A model generated the notes under the pieces. It ran no database searches and was not told where the DNA came from. It saw nothing but the letters and a program-made list of their open reading frames with translations. DNA of 64,000 nt. Source: Acidobacteriota bacterium (GTDB taxonomy: Bacteria; Acidobacteriota; Blastocatellia; Pyrinomonadales; Pyrinomonadaceae). Position numbers and translations under genes: made by a program. The stretch is taken from NCBI GenBank assembly GCA_025463135.1, contig JAOAPY010000053.1, positions 44,332 to 108,331 of the forward strand, given 5' to 3'. This document shows positions 1-8,820 of the stretch, in pieces (the stretch's first letter is position 1; each line of letters begins with the position of its first letter).

Positions 1-2
1 GA

Positions 3-1250
3 TCACTTAAAGAAGAGCAGAAGTCGGGGAACACCTGGGATGTCGAGCGCATTCGCGCCGACTTTCCGGTGCTGCACCAAACCGTTAACGGCAAGCCGCT
101 GGTCTATCTCGACAACGGCGCGTCTTCTCAGGTGCCGCAAATCGTTATTGACCGCGGCAGCGCTTATCTCGAACAGGAACATTCCAACATTCATCGGGGC
201 GTTCACTACCTGAGCCAGCGGGCCACTACTGCCTATGAAGGCGCGCGCGAGAAGGTGAAGCGGTTTATCAATGCTCGCGATGTTAAGGAATGCATCTTCG
301 TGCGTGGCGCCACCGAAGGGATTAATTTGGTGATGCACGGCTACGGCCGAAAGTTCATCGGCGCCGGCGATGAGATCGTCATCTCGGCCATGGAGCACCA
401 TGCGAACATCGTGCCCTGGCAAATGCTTTGTGAAGAGAAGGGAGCTCGTTTGCGCGTAATTCCCATGAACGACGCGGGCGAGTTGCTGTTGGACGATTAT
501 GACGCGCTGTTGAATGAACGTACGAAGTTCGTAGCGGTCACCCACGTCTCCAATGCCCTGGGAACTATTAATCCCATCAAGGAGATTACAGAGCGTGCTC
601 ATAAATATGGCGTGCCGGTATTGATTGATGGCGCGCAGAGCGCGCCGCACATGCCCATCGACGTGCAGGATCTGGACTGCGATTTCTTTACCTTCTCAGG
701 TCACAAATTGTACGCACCCACCGGCAGCGGCATTGTCTACGGAAAAGCTGAACTGCTGGATCGGATGAATCCGTTTCAGGGTGGCGGCGACATGATCAAG
801 AGCGTGACGTTTGAGAAGACCACCTATGCCGACCTTCCCAATAAGTTCGAAGCGGGAACGCCGGCCATCGCCTCGCAGATCGGACTGGGCGCCTCAATCG
901 ATTACTTGGATAGTATCGGTCGCGAGGAGGCAGCCGCGCACGAGCACGAACTGTTGCGCTATGCGACCGAGAAAATTACCGCCATCGAAGGGGTGCGGAT
1001 AATCGGCACCGCTCGGGAAAAGGCGAGCGTGCTTTCGTTCGTGATCGACGAAATTCATCCGCACGACATCGGCACGATTCTGGATCAGGAAGGGATTGCC
1101 GTGCGTGCCGGCCATCACTGTGCCCAGCCGGTGATGCAGCGGTTCAATATTCCCGCGACGGCCCGCGCCTCTTTCGCTTTTTACAACACGAAAGAGGAAG
1201 TGGACGTTTTGGCCCACACGATCGAAAAAGTGATTGAGATTTTCAGCTGA
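3..1250 (+). CDS. sufS: Cysteine desulfurase SufS (5'-partial)
   Basis: PLP-dependent class V aminotransferase-fold enzyme that removes sulfur from L-cysteine as an enzyme-bound persulfide for Fe-S cluster assembly in the cytoplasm. The frame is open from base 3, and the residues before the first possible internal start (GTG at 69) already read like the conserved SufS N-terminus (WDVERIRADFPVL), so the true start lies left of the window. The PLP-binding lysine is in FSGHKLYAPTGSG (Lys codon 705-707). The persulfide cysteine is in RAGHHCAQPV (TGT at 1119-1121), the SufS-type active-site loop. sufU follows 60 bp downstream on the same strand, the usual SufS-SufU pairing of Gram-positives and Acidobacteria. 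Other suf genes are presumably upstream. Confidence 0.95.
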   Translation, partial: SLKEEQKSGNTWDVERIRADFPVLHQTVNGKPLVYLDNGASSQVPQIVIDRGSAYLEQEHSNIHRGVHYLSQRATTAYEGAREKVKRFINARDVKECIFVRGATEGINLVMHGYGRKFIGAGDEIVISAMEHHANIVPWQMLCEEKGARLRVIPMNDAGELLLDDYDALLNERTKFVAVTHVSNALGTINPIKEITERAHKYGVPVLIDGAQSAPHMPIDVQDLDCDFFTFSGHKLYAPTGSGIVYGKAELLDRMNPFQGGGDMIKSVTFEKTTYADLPNKFEAGTPAIASQIGLGASIDYLDSIGREEAAAHEHELLRYATEKITAIEGVRIIGTAREKASVLSFVIDEIHPHDIGTILDQEGIAVRAGHHCAQPVMQRFNIPATARASFAFYNTKEEVDVLAHTIEKVIEIFS

Positions 1251-1310
1251 AGCTTGGTAGCTCGGCGTTTGAAAGATTGGCGATTGGCAACTGGAAATTG
1301 ACAATGACTT

Positions 1311-1760
1311 ATGTCTGAATTAAGCGAACTTTACCAACAGGTCATTCTCGACCACAACAAGAAGCCCCGCAATTTTCACAAGATTGATTCGGCTAATCAC
1401 AGCGCGGAAGGATTCAATCCACTCTGCGGCGATCAGCTGACGGTTTATGCGCAACTTGAGGACGGCCTGCTCAAAGACGTGAGCTTCGAGGGTTCAGGTT
1501 GTGCGATTTCCAAAGCGGCGGCGAGCATGATGACCGTGGCGGTGAAAGGCAAAACCAGACAAGACGCGGAAACGCTCTTTGAAGAATTTCATCGCATGGT
1601 TACCGGTGAACTTGATGAAGAGAACGAGCCCAACGATCTCGGTCGCTTGAAAATCTTTTCGGGCGTGCGCGAATTTCCCGTGCGCGTCAAGTGCGCCAGT
1701 CTCGCCTGGCATACGCTAAAGGCTGCGCTGAACGACGAATCGCTTGTCTCAACCGAATAA
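1311..1760 (+). CDS. sufU: SufU-type Fe-S assembly sulfurtransferase
   Basis: 149-residue IscU/SufU-fold protein. In characterised Firmicutes SufU is a zinc protein that accepts persulfide sulfur from SufS. Three conserved cysteine sites are visible: NPLCGD near residue 40, GSGCAIS near 63 and VKCASLAWHTL near 129. The roughly 20-residue insertion before the last cysteine (GELDEENEPNDLGRLK) is a SufU hallmark that IscU lacks. The start is the ATG at 1311. The gap from sufS (1251-1310) holds only a degenerate ATTGG-rich stretch, so co-transcription with sufS is likely. Full length for the family. Confidence 0.92.
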   Translation: MSELSELYQQVILDHNKKPRNFHKIDSANHSAEGFNPLCGDQLTVYAQLEDGLLKDVSFEGSGCAISKAAASMMTVAVKGKTRQDAETLFEEFHRMVTGELDEENEPNDLGRLKIFSGVREFPVRVKCASLAWHTLKAALNDESLVSTE

Positions 1761-2220
1761 CTCCGCAGCTAAAGCTGCCTCTCATTCACACCGGGTGTGA
1801 ATGAGAAAAAAGATACCACCACGAGTCCTCGCCCCCGCAAGGTTGACTGCGGCTAAATACCCGGACTCGTATCCTTCGCCATCAATACTGCCGATCAAGC
1901 GGGTTCAGCAACCAAGTCAAAGTTGTTGTGGGAATTCGTAATCAGTCACACTCAAGCTCTATCCATCCGAATCGAGGTCCGGAGCCGCTGAACCCGTAAT
2001 ACTTAAGCGCACCATTATCATTTCGAATTATCGTTTTCTGCGTTACTGGCCCAACCCAAAAGCCGCCGAACCGCAATTATATGGCAATCCGCTGGCCGGC
2101 TTACCGCACCCTGATCTGCCAAGTCCCACAAACTTCAGTTTGTCGTTGAGTAACTTAGACAGGCAGCCTGTGGTACGCCGATCGACAAACTGAAGTTTGT
2201 CGGACATTTGCGGAGGATCG
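1761..2220. other. Intergenic stretch with hairpin and palindrome pair
   Basis: No gene seen from the sufU stop to 2220. A hairpin at 1781-1805 has an 11-bp perfect stem (CTCATTCACAC / GTGTGAATGAG) and a 3-nt loop just after sufU. It is followed by A residues rather than T, so it is not a classical rho-independent terminator on this strand. The remainder holds a pair of inverted palindromes (family B, 2128-2206) and otherwise non-coding sequence. Confidence 0.5.
2128..2206. repeat. Family B inverted palindrome pair, copy 1
   Basis: The left arm ACAAACTTCAGTTTGTCG (2128-2145) and right arm CGACAAACTGAAGTTTGTCG (2183-2202, followed by GACA) are each palindromic and are inverted relative to each other. 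The same two-arm arrangement recurs at 11146-11270 and 28649-28735 with different spacer sequence. This is the geometry of REP/BIME-type repeats. Confidence 0.8.
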
Positions 2221-2307
2221 ATGAAGAAACTCGCTGCCCTGATTCTGGTGGTTGCTCTCCTCTACCCTGGAGTGGCTCCTCCAACTGTCAAAGGCCGCGC
2301 CTCGTAA
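2221..2307 (+). CDS. 28-residue signal-peptide-like ORF, probably a truncated gene
   Basis: ATG AAG AAA start four bases after a GGAGG (2212-2216). The product MKKLAALILVVALLYPGV followed by APPTVKGRAS has a textbook Sec signal: basic N-terminus, hydrophobic core, small residues before a possible cleavage site. It stops at TAA 2305-2307, only a few bases before the recognisable edge of a MITE-like repeat (2314 onward). It may be a genuine small secreted peptide, or the 5' stump of an exported-protein gene whose remainder was lost when the repeat arrived. No continuation was recognised beyond the repeat. Function unknown. Confidence 0.42.
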   Translation: MKKLAALILVVALLYPGVAPPTVKGRAS

Positions 2308-2313
2308 TCCGGG

Positions 2314-2455
2314 CCACCTGCGGTAGCGGGTGGTTCTGCTCCCGAACAAGATCGCTGGGCAAACCACATCCTCTCGGCGTTATTGCTGCTCCAACGACAA
2401 CCCACCCGCTACCGCAGGTGGTACTGACCTCATTGCCTCGCAGTAACTCTCGCCG
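2314..2455 (-). mobile_element. MITE-like element, copy A
   Basis: The reverse complement of this stretch matches 34496-34648 almost base for base, including the internal sequence between the terminal repeats. The ends carry CCACCTGCGGTAGCGGGTGG and its inverse. Here the outer part of one terminal repeat (GCAATGAGGTCAGTA) is missing on the left side, so this copy is slightly truncated. It has no coding capacity, so any transposition would be driven in trans. Confidence 0.75.
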
Positions 2456-2580
2456 CCTACGGAGAGGGGAATAAAACTCAAATACAGGCACTACATCGCT
2501 TAAGCTCGGCTGACAAAGTCGCGAGCGGCAGGGCATAATGCTCGCAGGCTTTATTCAGCCAAATTCCCCGGAGCTAATTG

Positions 2581-3702
2581 GTGATCATCTCTTCAATAGA
2601 ACTGCGCGAAATCCGTCTACCGTTGATTCATTTTTTCGAAACCAGCTTTGGCCGCACCACGGAACGACGGATCGTGCTGGCCCGAGTAATTGATCGCGAC
2701 GGGGTTGAAGGGTGGGGCGAGTGCACTGCCGGTGAAGGCCCTTTTTACAGCGACGAATGGACCGATGGAGCCTGGTCCACGCTCGAGAAATTTCTCGCGC
2801 CAATGGTTGTCGGCAAAAAGATTGAGGACGCTAGCGGCACTTGGTTAGCGATGAAACCGGTCCGTGGTCACCGCATGGCCAAGGCCACAATTGAGACCGC
2901 TTGCTGGGACTTGGCGGCAAAACGCGCTGGCGTGCCGCTCTGGCAATATCTTGGCGGTGTTCAGACAGAGATCCCCTGCGGCGTTTCAATTGGCATCCAG
3001 GATTCACCCGCGATACTAATAGAGAAGATCGAAAGAGAGTTGGCGGCCGGCTATCAGCGAATCAAGATCAAGATCAAGCCGGGCTGGGACCTGAGCATCA
3101 TCGAACAGGTACGGCAACGATTTGGCAATATTCGTCTGATGGGTGACGCGAACTCGGCTTACAGTCTTGCCGATACGCCGCTGTTTCAGGAACTTGATCG
3201 GTTTGACTTGATGATGATCGAACAGCCGCTGGCGCATGACGATATTTTCGATCATGCGAAGTTGCAGCAGCAGATTAAGACGCCGGTATGTCTCGACGAA
3301 TCGATTCACTCCGCGGAAGATGCGACGCATGCGATTGAGCTTGGTTCGGGCCGGATCATTAACGTCAAACTCGGTCGCGTGGGAGGCCACGCCGAAGCGC
3401 AACGCGTCGAGAAGGTCTGTCGTGAGAATGGCATTCCTGTCTGGTGTGGCGGCATGTTGGAATCCGGCGTCGGCCGGGCCCACAACATCGCCATGGCCAC
3501 CCTGGCCGGGTTTACGTTGCCGGGAGATATATCGGCGAGTGCTCGTTACTGGGCGGAAGATATTATTGAACCCGCGGTGACCGTCACTCCGCGTGGCACT
3601 ATCACCGCGCCGCAAAAGCCAGGCATTGGGTATGACGTCAATCTGGAACGGATCGAGGAGTTGACCGCGCGGAAAGAGATCATCGGCCGATCGCAGATTT
3701 GA
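2581..3702 (+). CDS. N-acylamino acid racemase / o-succinylbenzoate synthase (enolase superfamily)
   Basis: About 373 residues, muconate-lactonising subgroup of the enolase superfamily. Visible catalytic features: the KxK pair in [11 protein letters not shown] (about residues 163-167), the metal ligands Asp in GDANSAY (about 190), Glu in MIEQPL (about 215) and Asp in CLDES (about 240), and the second-face Lys in NVKLGRVGG. The [12 protein letters not shown] stretch is typical of the NSAR/OSBS family. GTG at 2581 is preferred over the TTG at 2578 because GGAG (2570-2573) is then 7 nt away. Family members make o-succinylbenzoate for menaquinone or racemise N-succinylamino acids. No other men gene is nearby, and an M20 amidohydrolase follows, which favours the racemase role by inference. 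Confidence 0.85.
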   Translation: MIISSIELREIRLPLIHFFETSFGRTTERRIVLARVIDRDGVEGWGECTAGEGPFYSDEWTDGAWSTLEKFLAPMVVGKKIEDASGTWLAMKPVRGHRMAKATIETACWDLAAKRAGVPLWQYLGGVQTEIPCGVSIGIQDSPAILIEKIERELAAGYQRIKIKIKPGWDLSIIEQVRQRFGNIRLMGDANSAYSLADTPLFQELDRFDLMMIEQPLAHDDIFDHAKLQQQIKTPVCLDESIHSAEDATHAIELGSGRIINVKLGRVGGHAEAQRVEKVCRENGIPVWCGGMLESGVGRAHNIAMATLAGFTLPGDISASARYWAEDIIEPAVTVTPRGTITAPQKPGIGYDVNLERIEELTARKEIIGRSQI

Positions 3703-3787
3703 GATTTCAAATCTGAGATCTGAAATCTGAAATCCAAAGACCAAAGCCCAAAGCCCAAAACCCAAGACCAAGCCCAAAGCCAAAGAC
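3703..3787. repeat. Degenerate heptad low-complexity tract
   Basis: Two motifs are repeated in tandem: first ATCTGARATY variants (3703-3735), then CAAAGCC/CAAAGAC units of about seven bases up to the ATG of the next gene. Related CCAAAGA tracts occur at 27968-28008, 33681-33716 (opposite orientation) and 56521-56565. No coding or structured-RNA signal was seen. Confidence 0.6.
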
Positions 3788-4960
3788 ATGCCACGCACCA
3801 TCCCCAACACCGCCGCAACCATCTTTCACGACTATTTCGTGAAGCGCCAACGCGAGATGCTCGCGCTGACGCGCGCGTTGGTGGAAACCGAATCACCATC
3901 TGGTGACGAAGAAGGAAGCAAGGCCGTTGTATCAATGCTGGCGGCTGCGGCTCGAACCATAAATGCAATAACCACTATTGATCGAATTCCGACTGAGAAC
4001 TATGGCGAAAACCTGCGCCTGCACGCGTTCGGCAACGGGCGAAACGGTGCCCGGACCATTCTGATTCTTGGCCACACGGACACAGTTCACCCGGTCGGAT
4101 CTCTGCAAAAGCGCCCCTGGAGGGTCGAGGGAAATCGCGCTTACGGACCAGGCGTATTCGACATGAAAGCCAATTGCGCCCTGGCAGTTGAGGCGGTTCG
4201 CGCTTGTGCCACATTGAATATCACACCCCACAGTCCGCTCGTAGTGTTGCTCACCTGCGATGAAGAGACAGGGAGCTTTACCGGTCGCGGGTTGGTAGAA
4301 GCAGAGGCCAAGCGCGCCCGATCAGTTCTGGTGCTGGAACCGCCGGCCTCAGGCGGAAGAGTGAAGACAGGACGAAAGGGCACCGGCATGTTCACGATCG
4401 AGGCGCGCGGCAAAGCTGCCCACGCAGGTCTCGAGCCGGAAAAAGGCGCCAGCGCTATCCTGGAAATCGCTCGGCAGATCGAGTACTTGCACCGGATGAA
4501 CAATCAGTCTAACGGCATCACTGTCAATGTCGGTGTCGTTCGCGGCGGAACAGTTTCTAACGTTGTGCCCGCCGAAGCCTTTGCCGAAGTCGATTTGCGC
4601 TTCGGCTCGAACGAAGATGGCGCGCGCGCTGAAGCCGCCATACTTGCACTTAGGTCATATGATTCACGAGTTGAACTGGTGGTGAGCGGCGGGATCAATC
4701 GGCCACCGCTCGAGCGCACCGACCAGGTGCTGGCCCTCTATGAGCAAGCGCGGCAGATCGCCGCCGGTATTGGCTATGAACTTGGTGAAGCGCAGGTTGG
4801 TGGTGCTTCTGACGGGAATTTTGCGGCGGCTGTCGGCGCCACGGTACTTGATGGGCTGGGGATTGATGGCGATGGCGCCCATGCGACGCATGAACACATT
4901 CTGGTCGATGACATCGCGCGCCGCGGTACAATGCTGGCGGGATTGATGGCCACGTTGTAA
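3788..4960 (+). CDS. M20 family metallopeptidase (carboxypeptidase G2 / ArgE-like)
   Basis: 390-residue di-zinc amidohydrolase, predicted cytoplasmic with no signal peptide. The M20 signatures are in order: LGHTDTVHP (His96, Asp98), GVFDMKAN (bridging Asp125), LTCDEETGS (catalytic Glu159-Glu160), and a C-terminal GDGAHATHEH with the last zinc His. The lid/dimerisation domain occupies roughly residues 190-300. Family members cleave C-terminal glutamate or acyl groups from N-acylamino acids. It lies 85 bp downstream of the NSAR/OSBS-like gene. In Geobacillus an NSAR and an M20 L-desuccinylase cooperate in converting D- to L-amino acids, so a similar pairing is inferred here. Confidence 0.85.
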   Translation: MPRTIPNTAATIFHDYFVKRQREMLALTRALVETESPSGDEEGSKAVVSMLAAAARTINAITTIDRIPTENYGENLRLHAFGNGRNGARTILILGHTDTVHPVGSLQKRPWRVEGNRAYGPGVFDMKANCALAVEAVRACATLNITPHSPLVVLLTCDEETGSFTGRGLVEAEAKRARSVLVLEPPASGGRVKTGRKGTGMFTIEARGKAAHAGLEPEKGASAILEIARQIEYLHRMNNQSNGITVNVGVVRGGTVSNVVPAEAFAEVDLRFGSNEDGARAEAAILALRSYDSRVELVVSGGINRPPLERTDQVLALYEQARQIAAGIGYELGEAQVGGASDGNFAAAVGATVLDGLGIDGDGAHATHEHILVDDIARRGTMLAGLMATL

Positions 4961-4971
4961 GGGCCACAGGT

Positions 4972-5040
4972 GTTTAGAGTACCGACTTCAGTCGGGTTCT
5001 TCTCGCCACCAACCGCCCGACTAAAGTCGATACTCTAAAC
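4972..5040. repeat. Family F inverted palindrome pair
   Basis: GTTTAGAGTACCGACTTCAG (4972 onward) is matched in inverse by CTAAAGTCGATACTCTAAAC (ending 5040), with a short spacer. It sits between the M20 gene and xthA. A fragment with the same GTACTCTAAAC end occurs near 20790 upstream of the ureidopropionase gene. Confidence 0.7.
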
Positions 5041-5075
5041 GCCTCTGGCCAGCGCGGTCTTTCCGCCCCTACATA

Positions 5076-5843
5076 ATGAAAATTGCCACCTGGAACGTTA
5101 ACTCAATCCTCGCTCGGCTGCCGAATGTGACCCGTTGGCTCGACGAAAATCGTCCCGACGTACTTTGCATGCAGGAGATCAAATGCACCGACGATAAGTT
5201 TCCCGCAGATGTATTCCGCGAGCGTGGCTATTACTGCGTCACGTTTGGACAACAAACTTATAACGGTGTGGCTATTCTTACTCGGACAGAATGTTACCGG
5301 GAACAGCGTGGCTATCCGGATGATGTTGAGGGCGCGCACGCGCGGTTGGTCTCTACACAGTTTGGCGGCATTCACATCGTAAACGTCTACGTGCCCAACG
5401 GCCAGATGGTGGGCTCCGAAAAATATCAGTTTAAGTTGGAATGGTTGGCACGCCTGCGTGCGTTCTTCGACACCCATTATGATCCGCTTAAGCCGGTCTT
5501 GCTGTGTGGTGATTTTAACGTTGCTCCGGAAGAGCGCGATGTGCACGACGTTCGCCTCTGGCAGGGACGCATACTCTTCAGCGATCCCGAACGCGCAGCC
5601 ATGCAAAAGGTCAAGGACTGGGGATTCACTGACGCCTTTCGACTTCATACAGAGGATGCCGGTCACTATTCATGGTGGGATTATCGGGCCGGTGCTTTCC
5701 GGCGTAACCAGGGCTTGCGCATTGACCATGTCTGGATCAGCAAACCGCTGGTTGCGAGAAATACGAATACCTGGATCGATATGAACCCCCGCACCTGGGA
5801 ACGGCCTTCCGATCACGCCCCCGTGGTGGCCGAGTTTGAGTAG
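5076..5843 (+). CDS. xthA: Exodeoxyribonuclease III
   Basis: 255-residue AP endonuclease / 3'-5' exonuclease of the EEP fold, acting in base-excision repair. Visible active-site motifs: WNVNS (Asn7 region), CMQEIK (metal-binding Glu34), LCGDFNVAP (Asp/Asn pair), RIDHVW and the terminal SDHAPV (catalytic Asp-His). Length and motif order match the XthA family exactly. The start is the ATG at 5076. A palindrome repeat pair begins two bases after the stop. Confidence 0.95.
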   Translation: MKIATWNVNSILARLPNVTRWLDENRPDVLCMQEIKCTDDKFPADVFRERGYYCVTFGQQTYNGVAILTRTECYREQRGYPDDVEGAHARLVSTQFGGIHIVNVYVPNGQMVGSEKYQFKLEWLARLRAFFDTHYDPLKPVLLCGDFNVAPEERDVHDVRLWQGRILFSDPERAAMQKVKDWGFTDAFRLHTEDAGHYSWWDYRAGAFRRNQGLRIDHVWISKPLVARNTNTWIDMNPRTWERPSDHAPVVAEFE

Positions 5844-5844
5844 C

Positions 5845-5925
5845 GTGGCACGAGCATCCTGCTCGTGTGCGTGTGGCCAGAAGCATCATGGCGGTAGCGA
5901 ATCACGGGCGGGACGCCCGTGCCAC
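5845..5925. repeat. Family E inverted palindrome pair
   Basis: GTGGCACGAGCATCCTGCTC (5845 onward) is inverted relative to the arm CACGGGCGGGACGCCCGTGCCAC (5903-5925). Outer arms match (GTGGCACG / CGTGCCAC) and each arm is itself a hairpin. A single arm of the same family lies at 35764-35786. A possible upstream GTG start of the next gene (5919) falls inside it. Confidence 0.75.
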
Positions 5926-5936
5926 TTGATTTGAGA

Positions 5937-8699
5937 ATGGAACAACCAACTTTTTGCCAAAGGCTAATTGATGCGGCCAATCAGCGGCCTGCTCAGATGG
6001 CTATGACGCTGCTGGGCGCAGGCGCTGCGGAGACGACGACTTTCGGGTCGATGCTCTCGCAGATTCGCAGCCTTGCCTATCGGCTTAGCCTTGAGCAAAT
6101 TGACTTTGGCGATCGGGTTGCGATTATCGGCGAAAACCATCCGCACTGGGCCGTCGCCTACCTGGGAATCATCTATCGCGGCGCCGTCGTTGTACCGCTC
6201 GATCCTTCCGCCACAGTGGAAACCCTGGCGAGTTTCCTGAAAAACTCCGAAACGAAGCTGGCCTTTGTGTCTGAGTCATCGCTGGAGAAATTCCGCGCGG
6301 TTTCCGAAAAATTGGGTTATCCGATTCGCGTAATTTCTCTCCAGCCGGCAGCGGAAGGGAATGGCGCGGCCTCGTTCGGCAACTGGACGCAAACACCAAG
6401 GCCGGCAGATTTTGATGCGACTTCGCCGCCGGCTAAACCGGCTGATATGGCGGTTCTGATTTACACCTCGGGCACCACCGGCACTCCCAAGGCAGTGCCG
6501 TTGACGCACGGTAATATCTACGCCGAAGTTGACGGCGTTCAGGAAGTGATGCGGCTCACCGATCGTGAGGTGATCCTCAGCCTGTTGCCGCTGTTTCACG
6601 CCTACTCGCAAATCGTCAACCTTTGGCTGGCCACGGTTATTGGCGCGTGCGTGGTCTATATCAGCGAGGTGAACAGCGAAGAGATCGTGCGCGGTTTGAA
6701 AGAGGGCGGGGTGACGGCCATAACCGGAGTCCCTCGCCTGTGGTATCTATTTCACAAAAAGATCTTTGATGGCGTTCGCGCGCAGCCGCGCACGGTGCGC
6801 TGGCTTTTTCGATCGCTGTTGTCGTTCAACGGATGGCTGCGTGATTCTCTGGGGACAAACGCGGGCCGTCTTTTTTTCCGCAAGGTCCACAAAGGATTCG
6901 GAGGCAGGCTGCGCCTGGCCGTATCGGCCGGTTCCAGTTTCGATGCCAGTGTAGCCCGTGATTATCACCGCCTGGGATTCACTATTCTGCAGGGTTATGG
7001 CTTGACGGAGACCTCAGGTGCGGCCACGGTCACTCGCTTTGAAGATAACAAAGTGGGTTCGGTCGGAAAGCCGCTGAATCACGTACAGGTCAAGATTGAC
7101 GGACCCAACCACGAAGGCATCGGCGAAGTGCTGATTCGCGGAGACATCGTGATGTCCGGTTACTATCGGAACCCGGAAGCTAACCGCGAAGCCTTCACCA
7201 CCGACGGCTGGTTTCGCTCCGGAGATTTAGGACACTTTGATGCGCAGGGTCATCTCTATATCGTCGGTCGCAAGAAGGACGTCATCATCCTGCCTTCAGG
7301 AAAGAACGTCTATCCCGAGGACGTCGAAGCGCACTATGCCCGCTCACCACTGGTCGGTGAAATTTGCGTGCTCGGGGTGCCCGACGAAGCTCATGACTTT
7401 GCCCAGGCGGAAAAGCTTTGTTGTGTGATCGTCCCCGACTTTGAATATTTGAAGTTGCAGGGTATTGCCAATGCACGCGAAGCGCTTAGATTTGCGTTGG
7501 ATAATCTGGGACGCGATTTGCCGGAGTATCAGCGAGTTAGAGACTATGTCGTCCGCTCTGAGGCCTTGCCGCGGACGGCGACTCGCAAGGTGCGTCGCTT
7601 TGAGTTGCTGAAGCAGATTGAGTCACTGGGGTTGGCTGGTGGTCAGCGGCGAGCGACTGACGAACTTATTTTCAGCAGCGACGACCGCCGGTTGATGGAT
7701 TCAGCGGCGGGCCGTGCGCTCAGGGTCGCCATTCAGCATCACACTGTGGCCACGACACCGGAGATTCATCCAAAGATGAATCTCGAACTCGACCTCGGGC
7801 TTGATTCATTGGCTCGCGCGGAATGCATTAGCAGTGTCGAGGAAGCGTTGGGCATAGAAATGGACTCGACCGCATTGGCGACAGCCCTGACAGTTGGCGA
7901 TGTGATCGGGTTGGTAAACGGGAATAATTCTCACGCTGCTTCTAAACCGCAGATTTCCGCGGAGAGAATTGCAAAGAGAACTGACTGGTCCCACATTCTT
8001 AACCGGGCGAACGAAGATGGTTCGGAGATCGAACAAATCCTGAAGCGGCGTCCGCTGGCCGCGTTGGTTGCGTATCTCTTGCTGCGGCCGGTCTATTTTG
8101 GTTCGCGTCTGTTCCTGCGAATGGAAGTACGCGGTCTGGAACATCTGAAAAATCTTGAGACGCCTTTCCTGATTTGCCCAAATCATCAGAGCTTTCTTGA
8201 TCCCATCCTTGTTTGCTCAGTGTATCCACACGGTATTCTCAAAAACATTTTTCACGTCGGCGCCAGCGAGTACTGGCGGAACTTTTTCACCGCACAGATT
8301 GCGCGACTCCTTAACATCGTTCCCGTCGATCCGGATACGAACCTCATGAAGGCTATGCGCGCCGGCGCTGCCGGTTTGCAGGCCGGTAAGATTCTGAATA
8401 TTTATCCGGAGGGCGAGCGCTCTTTTGACGGTTTGTTGCATCCGTTCAAGAAGGGGGCGGCGATCCTGGCGAGTGAACTGGATTTGCCGATCGTACCGGT
8501 TGCTTTGGATGGTGTTTACAAAGTCTGGCCGCGGAAGTCGCGTAGGATTCGCCTGGCGCGAGTGAAGATTCATTTTGGCGAACCTATCATGCCGGATGAA
8601 CTGGCACGAACCAGCGTTCAGGATGACGGCTACCGAAAATTAACCGACCTGCTGACGTCGCGAATCCAGGCAATGTTGGATGAAATGCGCCGCCATTAG
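5937..8699 (+). CDS. Fusion: long-chain acyl-AMP ligase, acyl carrier domain, PlsC acyltransferase
   Basis: About 920 residues with three domains. (1) AMP-binding ligase, roughly residues 1-600, with YTSGTTGTPKAVPLTHGN near 176, YGLTETSG and GRKKDVIILPSGKNVYPED. (2) A carrier domain near 590-660 with phosphopantetheine-acceptor Ser624 in LGLDSLARAE. (3) A 1-acylglycerol-3-phosphate acyltransferase domain with NHQSFLDP (HX4D: His750, Asp755) and YPEGERS near 823. The protein could activate a fatty acid, load it on its own carrier domain and pass it to lysophosphatidate or a related acceptor at the membrane, analogous to Aas but with a built-in carrier. ATG 5937 is chosen over GTG 5919, which lies in a repeat. 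Acceptor and physiological role are not determined by sequence. Confidence 0.88.
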   Translation: MEQPTFCQRLIDAANQRPAQMAMTLLGAGAAETTTFGSMLSQIRSLAYRLSLEQIDFGDRVAIIGENHPHWAVAYLGIIYRGAVVVPLDPSATVETLASFLKNSETKLAFVSESSLEKFRAVSEKLGYPIRVISLQPAAEGNGAASFGNWTQTPRPADFDATSPPAKPADMAVLIYTSGTTGTPKAVPLTHGNIYAEVDGVQEVMRLTDREVILSLLPLFHAYSQIVNLWLATVIGACVVYISEVNSEEIVRGLKEGGVTAITGVPRLWYLFHKKIFDGVRAQPRTVRWLFRSLLSFNGWLRDSLGTNAGRLFFRKVHKGFGGRLRLAVSAGSSFDASVARDYHRLGFTILQGYGLTETSGAATVTRFEDNKVGSVGKPLNHVQVKIDGPNHEGIGEVLIRGDIVMSGYYRNPEANREAFTTDGWFRSGDLGHFDAQGHLYIVGRKKDVIILPSGKNVYPEDVEAHYARSPLVGEICVLGVPDEAHDFAQAEKLCCVIVPDFEYLKLQGIANAREALRFALDNLGRDLPEYQRVRDYVVRSEALPRTATRKVRRFELLKQIESLGLAGGQRRATDELIFSSDDRRLMDSAAGRALRVAIQHHTVATTPEIHPKMNLELDLGLDSLARAECISSVEEALGIEMDSTALATALTVGDVIGLVNGNNSHAASKPQISAERIAKRTDWSHILNRANEDGSEIEQILKRRPLAALVAYLLLRPVYFGSRLFLRMEVRGLEHLKNLETPFLICPNHQSFLDPILVCSVYPHGILKNIFHVGASEYWRNFFTAQIARLLNIVPVDPDTNLMKAMRAGAAGLQAGKILNIYPEGERSFDGLLHPFKKGAAILASELDLPIVPVALDGVYKVWPRKSRRIRLARVKIHFGEPIMPDELARTSVQDDGYRKLTDLLTSRIQAMLDEMRRH

Positions 8700-8820
8700 A
8701 CAAGACTAGCTGGACTGCAAATATCCTAATTTAGGTGTAATTATGTACTCGACGCTCAAGCATATAATTACCCAAATCAAGTCCCCAAAGATTTGTATTG
8801 AGACTCGTTTAGATGGTTAA

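Noticed and set aside
69..1250. SufS beginning at the GTG at 69
   Set aside because: Conserved SufS residues are already encoded before this codon, so the gene enters from outside the window.
1781..1805. Hairpin after sufU as a rho-independent terminator
   Set aside because: It is followed by A residues, not T, on the plus strand, and no minus-strand gene uses it.
2128..2206. Paired palindromes as a CRISPR array
   Set aside because: Arms are inverted pairs with a single variable spacer, not direct repeats at regular spacing, and no cas genes are present anywhere in the window.
5919..5936. Upstream GTG start for the ligase-PlsC fusion
   Set aside because: It lies inside a family E repeat arm and adds only six non-conserved residues; the ATG at 5937 suffices.
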